From: Microbacterium sp. Marseille-Q6965
Lineage (GTDB): Bacteria > Actinomycetota > Actinomycetes > Actinomycetales > Microbacteriaceae
Assembly (NCBI RefSeq): GCF_946151065.1
Contig: NZ_CAMGZA010000003.1
Location: 1-64,000 of the forward strand
Direction: 5' to 3'
DNA: 64,000 bases
The position numbers and the translations under genes are program-made. Shown piece after piece: positions 46,788-56,900 of this stretch. The notes under the pieces were generated by a model. The model worked only from the letters and a program-made list of their open reading frames with translations. It had not been told where the DNA came from and searched no databases. Position 1 is the stretch's first letter; every line of letters starts with the position of its first letter.

Positions 46788-47957
46788 ATGCTCGTGGTGG
46801 ACGTGATCGTGATCGCGGTGATCGTCGTCGCGCTGCTCAGCGGCCTGCGCGTCGGATTGTTCACCGGCCTCGGCGCCTGGGCCGGTATCGCCGCGGGCGC
46901 CCTGCTGTCGCCCTGGCTCGCCCCGCTGGCGAGCCGGGCGGTGCCCGAACCGGCTTGGCGCGGCGCGGCGCTGCTCGCGACCGTGATCGCGCTGCTGGCC
47001 GTGGGCTGCGCCATCGGAACCGCGATCGGGGCCATGCTGCGGCGCGGGGCCGACCGGATGAGGGTGGGCGCGCTGGATCGCCTGCTCGGGGGCCTGGCCG
47101 GAGCGGTCGCCGCCACGCTGGCGGCGGCACTGGCGGGATCGGTTGTCGCGACCGCCGGCATCCCCGTCGTCTCCGCGGCCGTCGCCTCGTCGGGAGTCTT
47201 GCGCACGATCAACCGGCTCACGCCGGATCCCGTGGCCGAAGCCCTCGCGCGGCTGCGCTCGGCGGTGGTCGAGGACGCCCTTCCGACCATCGGCGGGATC
47301 ATCGATCCGACCACCGTCCTGCCCTCTCCCGACCTCGACGTCGACGATCCCGCCCTCGCGGCCGCCGCCGCGTCCGTCGCCCGCATCTCGGGCGTCGCGT
47401 ACGCGTGCGGCACGGGATCGACGGGATCCGGGTTCGTCGTGGCCGAGGACCTCGTCGTCACGAACGCGCACGTCGTCGCGGGCGTGGAATCGGTCGTCGT
47501 CGAGCTGCCCGATCGCCCGGCCGTCGATGGACGCGTGGTGTACTTCGACCCCGTCGACGACCTTGCGGTGATCTCCGCCGACGTTGCGGCCGAACCGCTC
47601 ACCGTCACCACACCGCTCGGCATCGGCGCGGAGGCCGCGGTGCTGGGGTATCCCTACGGCGGGCCCTTCCAGACGCGGGCGGGAACCGTGATGTCGGTGG
47701 GGCCCGTGGAGATCGCCGACATCTACGGCGGGCCCCCCACGGCCCGCGACACCTACGCGCTGGCCGCCGAGGTGCGCCCCGGCAACTCGGGCGGGCCGCT
47801 GCTCACGCCGGATGGCGAGGTCGCCGGCGTCGTCTTCGCGCGCGACGAGGCGAACCCCGGCATCGGGTACGCCATGACGACGGCCGAGCTCGAGCCCGTG
47901 CTGGGCGCGGTCGGCCCCGCGGACGCGCCGGTGTCGACCGGTTCGTGCGCGCCGTGA
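46788..47957 (+). CDS. Membrane-anchored serine protease (MarP/CvpA-like)
   Basis: It is a 389-residue protein with four N-terminal helices of CvpA type (MLVVDVIVIAVIVVALLSG and following) and a periplasm-facing trypsin-like domain. The triad is His in VVTNAHVVAG, Asp in DPVDDLAVIS and Ser in RPGNSGGPLLTPDG. Mycobacterial MarP protects against acid and oxidative stress by processing a cell-wall hydrolase; the same role is plausible. GGAGG precedes ATG 46788. Confidence 0.9.
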   Translation: MLVVDVIVIAVIVVALLSGLRVGLFTGLGAWAGIAAGALLSPWLAPLASRAVPEPAWRGAALLATVIALLAVGCAIGTAIGAMLRRGADRMRVGALDRLLGGLAGAVAATLAAALAGSVVATAGIPVVSAAVASSGVLRTINRLTPDPVAEALARLRSAVVEDALPTIGGIIDPTTVLPSPDLDVDDPALAAAAASVARISGVAYACGTGSTGSGFVVAEDLVVTNAHVVAGVESVVVELPDRPAVDGRVVYFDPVDDLAVISADVAAEPLTVTTPLGIGAEAAVLGYPYGGPFQTRAGTVMSVGPVEIADIYGGPPTARDTYALAAEVRPGNSGGPLLTPDGEVAGVVFARDEANPGIGYAMTTAELEPVLGAVGPADAPVSTGSCAP

Positions 47958-47995
47958 CGGCGACCCCGCTTTCCGGCACGCCCTAGGCTCGAGGG

Positions 47996-49327
47996 GTGGC
48001 ACAACCCGGCACCCGGCGATCGCTGAACCGTGACATCCTGCGGCTCGCCGTGCCCGCGCTGGGCGCCCTCATCGCCGAGCCGATCTTCCTCATCACCGAC
48101 TCGGTGATGGTCGGGCACCTGGGCGTGACGCCGCTGGCCGGACTGGGCATCGCCTCGGCAGTGCTGCAGACGATCGTGGGGCTGATGATCTTCCTCGCCT
48201 ACTCCACGACCCCCGCCGTCGCGCGCCGATTCGGCGCCGGCGATCTTCGTGGCGCCGTGTCGGTGGGCATCGACGGCATGTGGCTCGCCCTGGGGATCGG
48301 CGCGGTGCTCGCCGTCGCCGGGTACTTGGCCACTCCCCTCCTCGTCGGTCTGTTCGGGGCGAACGCCGCCGTCTCGGCGCAGGCCGAGACCTACCTCGGC
48401 ATCTCGATGTGGGGGCTGCCGGCGATGCTCATCGTGTTCGCGGCGACCGGTCTGCTGCGCGGTATGCAGAACACGGTCATCCCGCTGTGGGTGGCCACGG
48501 CCGGCTTCGCCGCCAACGCGCTGCTGAACTGGCTGTTCATGTACGGGCTCGGATGGGGGATCGCGGGCTCGGCCGCCGGCACCGTCGCCGCCCAGTGGGG
48601 CATGGTGGCCGCGTACGCGCTCGTGATCGGTCGCCTCGCCGCGCGCCACCACGCCTCGATCCGCCCGCAGCGCGAGGGCGTGCGGGGATCGGCGCGGTCG
48701 GGCGGCTGGATGTTCCTGCGCACCGTGAGCCTGCGGGTCAGCCTGCTCGCGACGGTCAGCGCCGCGACCGCGCTCGGCACGGACGAGCTGGCCGGGTGGC
48801 AGATCGTGTTCACCATCTCGTCCACCGCCGCCTTCGCCCTCGATGCCCTCGCGATCGCAGCGCAGGCGCTCATCGGCCGCTCCCTCGGCGAGGGCGATGA
48901 GGAGCATGTGCGCGGCGTGCTCGCGCGCACCCTGGCGTGGGGCGCGTGGTTCGGCGTGCTGTGCGGCGCCGTCATCGCGGCGCTCTCGGGCGTGATCGGC
49001 CTGCTCTTCACGGGTGACGCCGACGTGGCGGCGCTGCTCGTGCCCGCGCTCGTGCTCATGGGCGTGATGCAGCCGCTCGCCGGCGCCGTCTACGTGCTCG
49101 ACGGCGTGCTCATGGGCGCGAACGACGCCCGCTACCTCGCGCTCGCGGGCGCGATCAACCTCGTGCCTTTCCTGCCGTACCTCGCGGTGGTGTGGTGGTT
49201 GCGGCCGACGGGATCGTGGGGCCTGGCGCTCATCGCGGCCGGCTTCTTCGTCATCCTCATGGGCATGCGCTTCTGGACCCTGCACCGCCGCGTGCGGGGC
49301 ACGGAGTGGCTGCATCAGGAGGCCTGA
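47996..49327 (+). CDS. MATE-family efflux transporter (DinF-like)
   Basis: It is a 443-residue, 12-helix MATE protein. Characteristic segments are LAVPALGALIAEPIFLITDS, VMVGHLGVTPLAGLGIASAV, and in the second half FALDALAIAAQALIGRSLGEG. It exchanges protons or sodium for cationic drugs or metabolites. GTG 47996 is the likely start, 39 bases after the MarP-like stop. Confidence 0.92.
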   Translation: MAQPGTRRSLNRDILRLAVPALGALIAEPIFLITDSVMVGHLGVTPLAGLGIASAVLQTIVGLMIFLAYSTTPAVARRFGAGDLRGAVSVGIDGMWLALGIGAVLAVAGYLATPLLVGLFGANAAVSAQAETYLGISMWGLPAMLIVFAATGLLRGMQNTVIPLWVATAGFAANALLNWLFMYGLGWGIAGSAAGTVAAQWGMVAAYALVIGRLAARHHASIRPQREGVRGSARSGGWMFLRTVSLRVSLLATVSAATALGTDELAGWQIVFTISSTAAFALDALAIAAQALIGRSLGEGDEEHVRGVLARTLAWGAWFGVLCGAVIAALSGVIGLLFTGDADVAALLVPALVLMGVMQPLAGAVYVLDGVLMGANDARYLALAGAINLVPFLPYLAVVWWLRPTGSWGLALIAAGFFVILMGMRFWTLHRRVRGTEWLHQEA

Positions 49328-49417
49328 CGCCCCGGGTGCGGCCCGCCCGATTCGCGCGCCGGCGCGGACCGATCCGTCGCGCTCCCCCTCTAGCGAGACG
49401 CCGGCCGCGGCGGGAGC

Positions 49418-50239
49418 ATGGAACGGATCGCCATGCCGACGTCACGCAGAGGCCTCCGAGACGCGCGCGTCCGCGCGCGGCACGGGCGCGCGATCCGGCG
49501 GGTGTGCGTGGACGCGGGCCTCGCCCTCGCGATCGTCGCGGCCGCGGCCAGCGGCTCGCTCGCGGGAATCGTGGCCATCGGCGACCGCACCCGCGTCGTC
49601 GCGGCTCCGATCCCCGTCGACACCGATGCCCAGGCGTACGTCGCTCCGAGCCGACCCGCTTCGCCGGTACTGACCGCGAGCGACTACGGCGCCACGACGG
49701 TCGCGGAGGTCCGCGCCCTGCACCGAGCGATGGAGGCCGCGGCCGAGCTCGAACGCCTGAAGGCGATCCGCGCCGCCGTGGCGGCGGGCGAGCCGTACTC
49801 GGTCGACGACCTGCCGCGCGCCGGCGATCCGATGGTGGCGGCCATGGGGTGGACCTGGCCGGTCGCGATGGGCACGATCACCGACACCTTCGGCACCCGG
49901 GGAGGGGCGCATGCGGGCATCGACATCGCCGCGGCCGAGGGCACTCCCGCGCGGGCGGCGGCACCGGGGATCGTCGTGGCCTCGGAGGAGTCCGCCCCCG
50001 GCTACGGCGTCATGGTGGTCATCGAACACGCCGACGGGGTGCGCACGCTTTACGCGCACCTCGTCTCCGGGAGCCGCGCGGTCCGGGTGGGGGACTGGGT
50101 CGAGCCCGGCGAGATCGTCGGGGCGGTGGGGAACACGGGTCGAAGCTTCGGGCCCCACCTGCACTTCGAGGTGCGCGTGGCCGGCGCCGCGGTCGATCCG
50201 TTCGGTTACCTTCCCGGGGCGGGCGCGCCTCCGGCGTAA
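49418..50239 (+). CDS. M23-family peptidoglycan endopeptidase
   Basis: It is a 273-residue secreted or membrane-anchored protein. A hydrophobic segment (AGLALAIVAAAASGSLAGIV) after an Arg-rich N-terminus serves as signal anchor. The C-terminal LytM/M23 domain has the zinc ligands of GGAHAGIDIAA and PHLHFEVRVAG. It should cut or regulate cutting of peptidoglycan cross-bridges. Its 3' end overlaps the convergent methyltransferase gene by 34 bases. Confidence 0.88.
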   Translation: MERIAMPTSRRGLRDARVRARHGRAIRRVCVDAGLALAIVAAAASGSLAGIVAIGDRTRVVAAPIPVDTDAQAYVAPSRPASPVLTASDYGATTVAEVRALHRAMEAAAELERLKAIRAAVAAGEPYSVDDLPRAGDPMVAAMGWTWPVAMGTITDTFGTRGGAHAGIDIAAAEGTPARAAAPGIVVASEESAPGYGVMVVIEHADGVRTLYAHLVSGSRAVRVGDWVEPGEIVGAVGNTGRSFGPHLHFEVRVAGAAVDPFGYLPGAGAPPA

Positions 50240-50859
50240 CGCCGGGCCCACTCGTACATGACGACCGCCGCCGCGGCGCTGGCGTTGATCGAGCGCGTGG
50301 AGCCGTACTGGGTGATCTCGATGTGGCTCGACGCCGCCGCGAGGGCCTCGGGTGACAGCCCCGGCCCCTCCTGGCCGAACAGCAGCACGCACCGCTCGGG
50401 CAGCTCGGCGCGGTCGACGGGCACGGCCTCGCCGACATTGTCGACGGCGACGATCGGGATGGCCTCCCGCGCTGCCCACTCGGCGAAGGTCGCGACGTCG
50501 GGATGGTGCACGACGTGCTGATAGCGATCGGTCACCATCGCGCCACGGCGGTTCCAGCGCCGCCGACCGATGATGTGCACCGTGTCGGCGAGGAACGCGT
50601 TGGCGCTGCGGACGATCGAGCCGATGTTCATGTCGTGCTGCCAGTTCTCGATCGCCACGTGGAACGGATGGCGCCGCGCATCGAGGTCGGCGACGATCGC
50701 CTCCATCGTCCAGTAGCGGTAGCGGTCGATCACGTTACGGCTGTCGCCGTGGGCCAGCAGCTCGGGGTCGTACTGGTCCCCCTCCGGCCACTCCCCCGGC
50801 CAGGGCCCCACGCCGTGCGTCGTGAACTCGCGGCTGGGCTCGGGCGTCGCGTCGGTCAC
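50206..50859 (-). CDS. TrmH/SpoU-family RNA 2'-O-methyltransferase
   Basis: It is a 217-residue SPOUT-knot methyltransferase. Motif 1 is NWQHDMNIGSIVRSANAF, motif 2 is CVLLFGQEGPGLSP, and motif 3 is ITQYGSTRSINASAAAAVVM, forming the trefoil knot that binds SAM. It methylates a ribose in tRNA or rRNA; the target cannot be told from sequence. A terminator at 50890 separates it from the large upstream gene. Confidence 0.88.
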   Translation of the reverse strand: MTDATPEPSREFTTHGVGPWPGEWPEGDQYDPELLAHGDSRNVIDRYRYWTMEAIVADLDARRHPFHVAIENWQHDMNIGSIVRSANAFLADTVHIIGRRRWNRRGAMVTDRYQHVVHHPDVATFAEWAAREAIPIVAVDNVGEAVPVDRAELPERCVLLFGQEGPGLSPEALAAASSHIEITQYGSTRSINASAAAAVVMYEWARRYAGGAPAPGR

Positions 50860-50889
50860 CGGTTCAGCGTAGCCGCGCGCGTATGGCGA

Positions 50890-50920
50890 GGGGCCGCCCG
50901 CGTGGTGTGCGGGCGGCCCC
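50890..50920 (-). terminator. Terminator hairpin after the giant surface-protein gene
   Basis: GGGGCCGCCCGC pairs perfectly with GCGGGCGGCCCC (12 base pairs, seven-base loop) 11 bases after the stop at 50932. Confidence 0.8.
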
Positions 50921-50931
50921 CGGTCGCGTGC

Positions 50932-53900
50932 TTACGCGGCGGCGATGCGGCGTCGGCGGGCGATCAGCAGGCCGCCGCCGAGCAGGAGCAGCAGCACCGC
51001 GGCGCCGATCACCCCTGCCGCGATCGTCGCGCCGGTGCGCTCCAGCGGCGACGGGACGTCCTCCGGCCACTCCGGCACCGCGCACGCGCCGGCCGCATCC
51101 GACAGGCCGTTGTGAGCCAGACCCGCTGTGTTCGCGAAACCGCCCGGCTCACCCGAGCCCGGCTTCGGGCACGCCAGCGTCGACGCGTCCGCCGCGTCGG
51201 TGTCCAGCACCGCCGTCACACTCACCCGATAGGTGTGCGTCACCCCCGCACCCAGAGCCACGTCCGCGGCGACGACGTTCTCATCCGAACCGTCCTCACC
51301 CCGACCGGTCCACGAGCTCGACGGCGTCACACCCTCCGGCGCATCGATCACGACCGCCGAGCGGACCTCCAGCCCCGCCCCGTACCGCAGGCGGTCGACC
51401 AGGTCGTACTCACCCGCAGCGGCACCATCGTTCGTGGCCGTCACCACGTAGCGGACCGTCCACAGGCCGTCCTCCCCGGCCACCGGGTCGCCGTCCATCG
51501 CCTTGTCGATCTCGATCGAGGGCAGCGGCGCGCAGTCCGTGTCGGTCTGGGTGCCACCGGTCTCATCCGTCAACGTCGCGGCGTTGTTCAGCCCCTGTTC
51601 GATGAAGTTCCCACCCGGAGCCATCGTGCAACCCGGCGCGCCGGTGCCGTCGGGCTCCGCGGCATCGAAGTGCAGCGGCACGTTCGCAACCACGGCGACC
51701 CGGTAGATGTGCGGGGCATACCCGTCGTCATCCAGACCCGCGATCGACACGTCGGTCGCGATCACCTGGTCGGCGTCACCGTCGAACCCGGGGTTCACCG
51801 TCACACCGTCCGGCCCGTCCACGGCGACCGAGTCGACCGTGATGACCGGAGCGAACAGGAACTCGTCGTCCAGGTCATAGGTCGTCGCCTCCGTGCCGAC
51901 GTTGCCGACCGTCAGGTCGTAGACGACCTCCCACTTCCCGTCACCGACCGGCTTCGCCGAAACCAGCGACTTGTCGAGCGTCGGCTTGCCCGGGCGCACG
52001 CACTCATCGTCTGACTCTTCGATGCCGTTCCATCCGACCGTCGCGACGTTGTTCAGCCCACCGGGCACCGTCGAGCCGTCACCGGTGGTGCAGCTTTCGG
52101 TGTCGCGGATCTCCACGTCGGACAGATCGACCGCATAGCGGACCGTCACGGTGTAGGTGTGCACCACCGGGGCACCCGTCGCGCCGTCGATCGGCTGGCC
52201 GGTCACGATGCGGACATCGCCCAGGCCGTCGAAGCCGGAGTTGATGCCGACCGGGTCCGGCGCATCCGTCACGACCTGCTCGATGCCGACGATCGTCACG
52301 CCGTCGCCCGGAGCGAGCGTGTCATCCAGGTCGTACGATCCGGCGCCCGGACCACGGTTGATCGCCGTGATCTCGTACGTCACGTCGTACACGCCGTCCT
52401 GACCGTCGACCGGCGTCACCGCGCCCGAGAGGGACTTGGTGGTGTCGATCAGCGGCAGCGGAGCGCAGTCCTCGTCGTCACGGGTCTCGCCGTTGTGCTC
52501 GAGTTCGACCGTGTTGGCCAGGCCACCCCGATCGCCCGAACCCGGAGCCGGGCACGCCAGGTCCTCCGGCGTCACGACGTCGCGGTCCATGGAGACCACC
52601 ACCTGCACCTGGTAGGTGTGGGTGCCGCCGGCCTCCAGCTCGATGCCCCCCGCGACGAGGTTCTCCGCGTCGCGCAGGTCCGCGCCCTGGCCGGTCCATC
52701 CGGCCTCAGGCGTGACGCCCACCGGCGCGGTGCTCACCGTCGCGGACTCGACGACGATGCCGTCGCCGTAGCGCAGCTGGTCGCGCACGTCGTAGTCGCC
52801 CGCCGCGCCGCCGGTGTTGGTGGCGACGAGATCGTACGTGATCGTCCACGTGCCGTCGCCGTTCGGCGTCGGGCCGTCGCTGATCTCCTTGTCCACGTCG
52901 ATCAGCGGCAGCGAGGCGCAGTCCTCATCCTGGGCGATGATGCCGTTGTGGTCGACGCTGGCCGAGTTCGCCAGGCCGCCGTTGTCACCACTGCCCGGGG
53001 CGGGGCACCGCAGCTCGTTCGGGTCGACCGTGGCCTCGTCCGTCTCGACGACAACCTCCACCTGGTAGGTGTGAAGGCCGCCCGCGGCGAGGGGCACGTT
53101 CTCGGCGACGAGGTTCTCCGGCGAGTCGTCGTCCGGTCCCCTGCCCGTCCACGACCCTTCTGCCGTCACGCCGCCCGGCGTGGTGACCACGTCGGCCGAG
53201 ATGATGTCGATGCCCGCACCGTAACGCAGGCGGTCGTACAGGTCGTACTCGCCCGCGCCGCCGCCGACGTTCTCCGCGACGATGTCGTACACGATCGTGT
53301 AGGTGCCGTCGCCGTTCGGCGTCGGGCCGTCGCTGATCGTCTTGTCGACCGTGACGTAGGCGATCGTCACGCACGCCTCGGCCTCGTCGGTCAGATCGTT
53401 GTGCTCGATGCCCGCCGCGTTCGACAGGCCGCCGCTCTCGTTGGGATCGGCCGCGCACGACGTGACCACGGGCACGCCGGTCACGCCGTCGGCGATCCCG
53501 ATGATCACCTCGACCCGGTACGTGTGCGACGCGCCAGCCGGGAGCGTCACGCCCGAGGCGATGACGTTCTCGTCGGCGCCCTCCGCGCCCAGGCCCGTCC
53601 ACGACGCGTTCGGCGTCACGCCCGCCGGTGCCGTGGTGACCGAGCCGGAGACGACCTCGAGGTCGCCGTCGGCGGTCATGCGGTCGGTCACCCGGTAGGT
53701 GCCGTCGAAGGCGCCGTCGTTCGTCGCGACGATGTCGTACGTCACCGTCCAGGTGCCGTCGCCGTTGGGCACCGGGCCCGCCGACACGCCCTTGTCGATG
53801 TCGATCGAGGGGATCGGGGCGCACGCCTGGTCGTCCTCGACGCCGCCACGAGCATCGGTCAGCTGTGAGGTGTTGTTGAAGCCCTGCTCGGCGTCGGACC

Positions 53901-56900
53901 CGTCACCCGGGCACGACGTCGAATCCGGGTTCGCTCCCGCCCCCGGCACCTGCAATGGCACCTCGGCGATCACCGTGAGCTCATAGTGATGCGCGGCGTA
54001 GCCGGGGTCGTCGTTGCCGAGCAGCGGCACGTTCTGCGCGATCGCGGCCTCTCCCTGACCGTTCCACGCCGGCGTGGCCAGCGTCACGCCCGCCGGCGAA
54101 TCGGTCACCTGGGCCGACACGATCGTCGCCTCCGGGGTGAAACGCAGCGTGTCCGCAAGGTCGTACGACGTGGGGTGCGCCGACGTGTTCGTCACGTCGA
54201 TGCCGTAGACGACCTCCCACTGGCCGTTGCCGATCGGTGTGGCCGACAGCAGCGTCTTCTCGTGCGTCGGGTCGCCGTCCACCTCGAAACCGGCCGGGTC
54301 GCAGCTCTCCTGAACCTCGCCGATCATGTCGGCCGGCAGCGTGGACACGTTCACGCACGCGTTGTTCACCACCGTGTCGAGACCGCCCTCCTCGAGCACG
54401 ATCGAGTACTCCTCGACGTGGGCGTTGTCCTCACCCGGCAACAGCTCGGCGATCTCGAACGACCCCAGCTCCGGCTGCTTGTCGTCCGTCACCACCAGGT
54501 CGCGCAGGGTGCCCTGGCCGGTGTTGGTCACCACGATCCGGTAGTTCACCGTCTCGCCCGGTCGGAACGACGGGTACTCGGCCGCATCGTTCGCATCGAC
54601 CCAGTTGCCGTCACGGTCCTGCACGTACTTCTTCAGCGACACCGAGTACATCGCGCCCATCGTGAGGGGCTCGGACGTGCGCATCACCAGCTCGGTGTGC
54701 TCCGCGATGGCCTGCGCCCGGTTCACGTACACGTCCCCCGGCTCCGCACCCTCGGGCTGGATGTGCACCGTGAAAGCGAAGGTCGCCCCCGGCGCCAGCT
54801 CGCCGCCAATCACGCGGATCGCGGTCGGGTTCGCCACCGGCGCGGTGCTCCATCGGGCCGGGTCCACCGTGCCCGGCGCAGGTCCGTTGCTGCGGTCCGA
54901 CGGGTCATCCGACAGCGTCGCCGGGGCGTCGGTCGTGTAATACACCGTCGCCCCCGCCGGCACGTCCACCCCGGTCACGTCATACGTGCCCTCGAAGTCG
55001 GTGCCTCGCCCGTCGCCCTCGTACGGGAGAATGTCGATCGTGTCCGTGAACGCCTGCGGCAGCGGGTCCTCCGACCGCAACGTCACCGTCCACGAACCCG
55101 ACTCGCCCGAGCCGTCGCCGTCCGGGTTCGCGATGAACCACCGGTCCGTGCTCTTTGCGATCGAGGTGAAGCCGTTGGTCGAGACGGTGACCTGCGCGGT
55201 CGCCGGTGTCGACGACTCGCCCTCCACCGACGCGACCACGCTGTTGGTCAGCGCGGCGCCCGGCGTCACGTCGGCCGCGGCGACCGCCTGGTAGGTCAGG
55301 GTCTGCAGCGCGTTCGTGGGCACGCCGTCGAGGTCCCAGGTCAACACCTGCTGCCCGGACCCGTTCGTCGTCACGGTCGGCGCGGGGTTGGCCGATCCGG
55401 GAACGTACGTCATGCCCGCGGGCAGCGTGTCCACGAGCCCGAAGTCATCGACCGTCGGGTCGATGGCTCCGGTGCCGTTCGCGCTGTAGGTGAGCGTGTA
55501 GGTCGCCGGGACGCCCGGCTTGACCGAGGAACGGTCGACGGACTTCGTGACCGCTGGGGTCACGCCGATGACGTACAGGACGTCGCGACCACTTTCGGCG
55601 TACGGGTACCGCTTACCCGGCGTCAACGGCCCCCACCTGGTGGGCTCGGCGGGGTTCATGCTGCGGGCCGGGTACTGCCACGCCCCGTTGACGTAGGCGG
55701 CACCCCACTCCCATACGTCCGTCCCGACCGGCGCGGTCGGCTTGATCATGTGGCGGACGTTCAGGCTCGATCTCGGGTTGCCGGTCATCGCCGAGAAGGG
55801 ATAGAGAGCGCGCACGGCCTTCACGGTCTGGCCGGCTGCGGGCGTCGTGGTCCAGCCCGCGGGGTCCTGGTCGCACCGGAACGCGTTCGGGTCGTAGCTC
55901 CCGCTGGCCGGATCGACGGTGACCGCCGACCCGACGTAGTACTCGAGCGCCACGCCAGGCAGCGAAGCCCCGCCCCAGCCGTGACTGATCTCCGCCCACA
56001 CGAAGTCGACGTAGCGGGTGTCGAGGATCTGGCACTGGCCGAACACCGTGGCCGGGTTGGATGAGGCCCACTCGGCGGTGGTCGTGGACTGCACCGTCCG
56101 GCCCGGCGAGACGCGGAACTCGTTGCTCCACCACGAGGGCACCTGGATGCCCGTGAACTCAGGCTGCCAGGCGTTGGACCAGCCGCCACGCGTCCAGACC
56201 TTGTTCGAGGTGTTGTTCGACGGGTCGTCCGTCGACGTGGCCCCCGACGGGGACTGGTACGTGGGCGCGCTCGAGGTGAGCGTCATGCTGTTGTTCGCAC
56301 CGCTCATGAAGCGGAACCACACCGTGCCGCTGGCCACCGCCTCGCGGTTCGCCGGAAGCGCGCGCCCCACCGAGTCCCGCGTGGGCACCTGCAGACGCGA
56401 GTAGTCGATCCCGGTCAGCGTGAGGGTGAAGGACCCGTCGGCGTTGCGCGTCAGCGAGCAGCCGTCCACGAACGGAGCCGTCTGCTCCGCAGGGTGACCA
56501 GCGCCGGACCACGGGTGCCCCGTCGCGCCGCCCGTCGTGAACGGCGAACACGCCTGAGGTCCCACTCGGATCTCCGCGCCCACCGGATTGGTGACGTCAA
56601 GGCGGTAACTCACCGAATCGGGCCCAGGGTCGCTGCCGGCCTGTGTGAACAGCGTCCACTGGACGTCGATGTCCACATAGTTGTCGGCCCACCCGATGCC
56701 GCTGGTGGGCGTCTGCCAGACCATGTCCATCGCGAACGGGTTCTCGATGGTGATGAAGGGAACATCCGCCGTCTCGTCACCGATGGTGGCGACGGCGTCG
56801 ATCCGGTCCCCGCTCTGGCCGTCGGCCCGGATGGGAGTCTGCACGACGTGAGCCGTCCCCTGGTCCTGGGTCCCGAGGTTGCAGACGAGCGTCTTGCCGT

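Noticed and set aside
50932..51070. Canonical LPXTG sorting signal
   Set aside because: The tail reads LERTG, so it can only be called sorting-like.
52159..56064. Long plus-strand frames antisense to the giant surface protein
   Set aside because: They mirror the repeat structure of the real gene and are rich in Arg/Val/Asp as expected for antisense frames.
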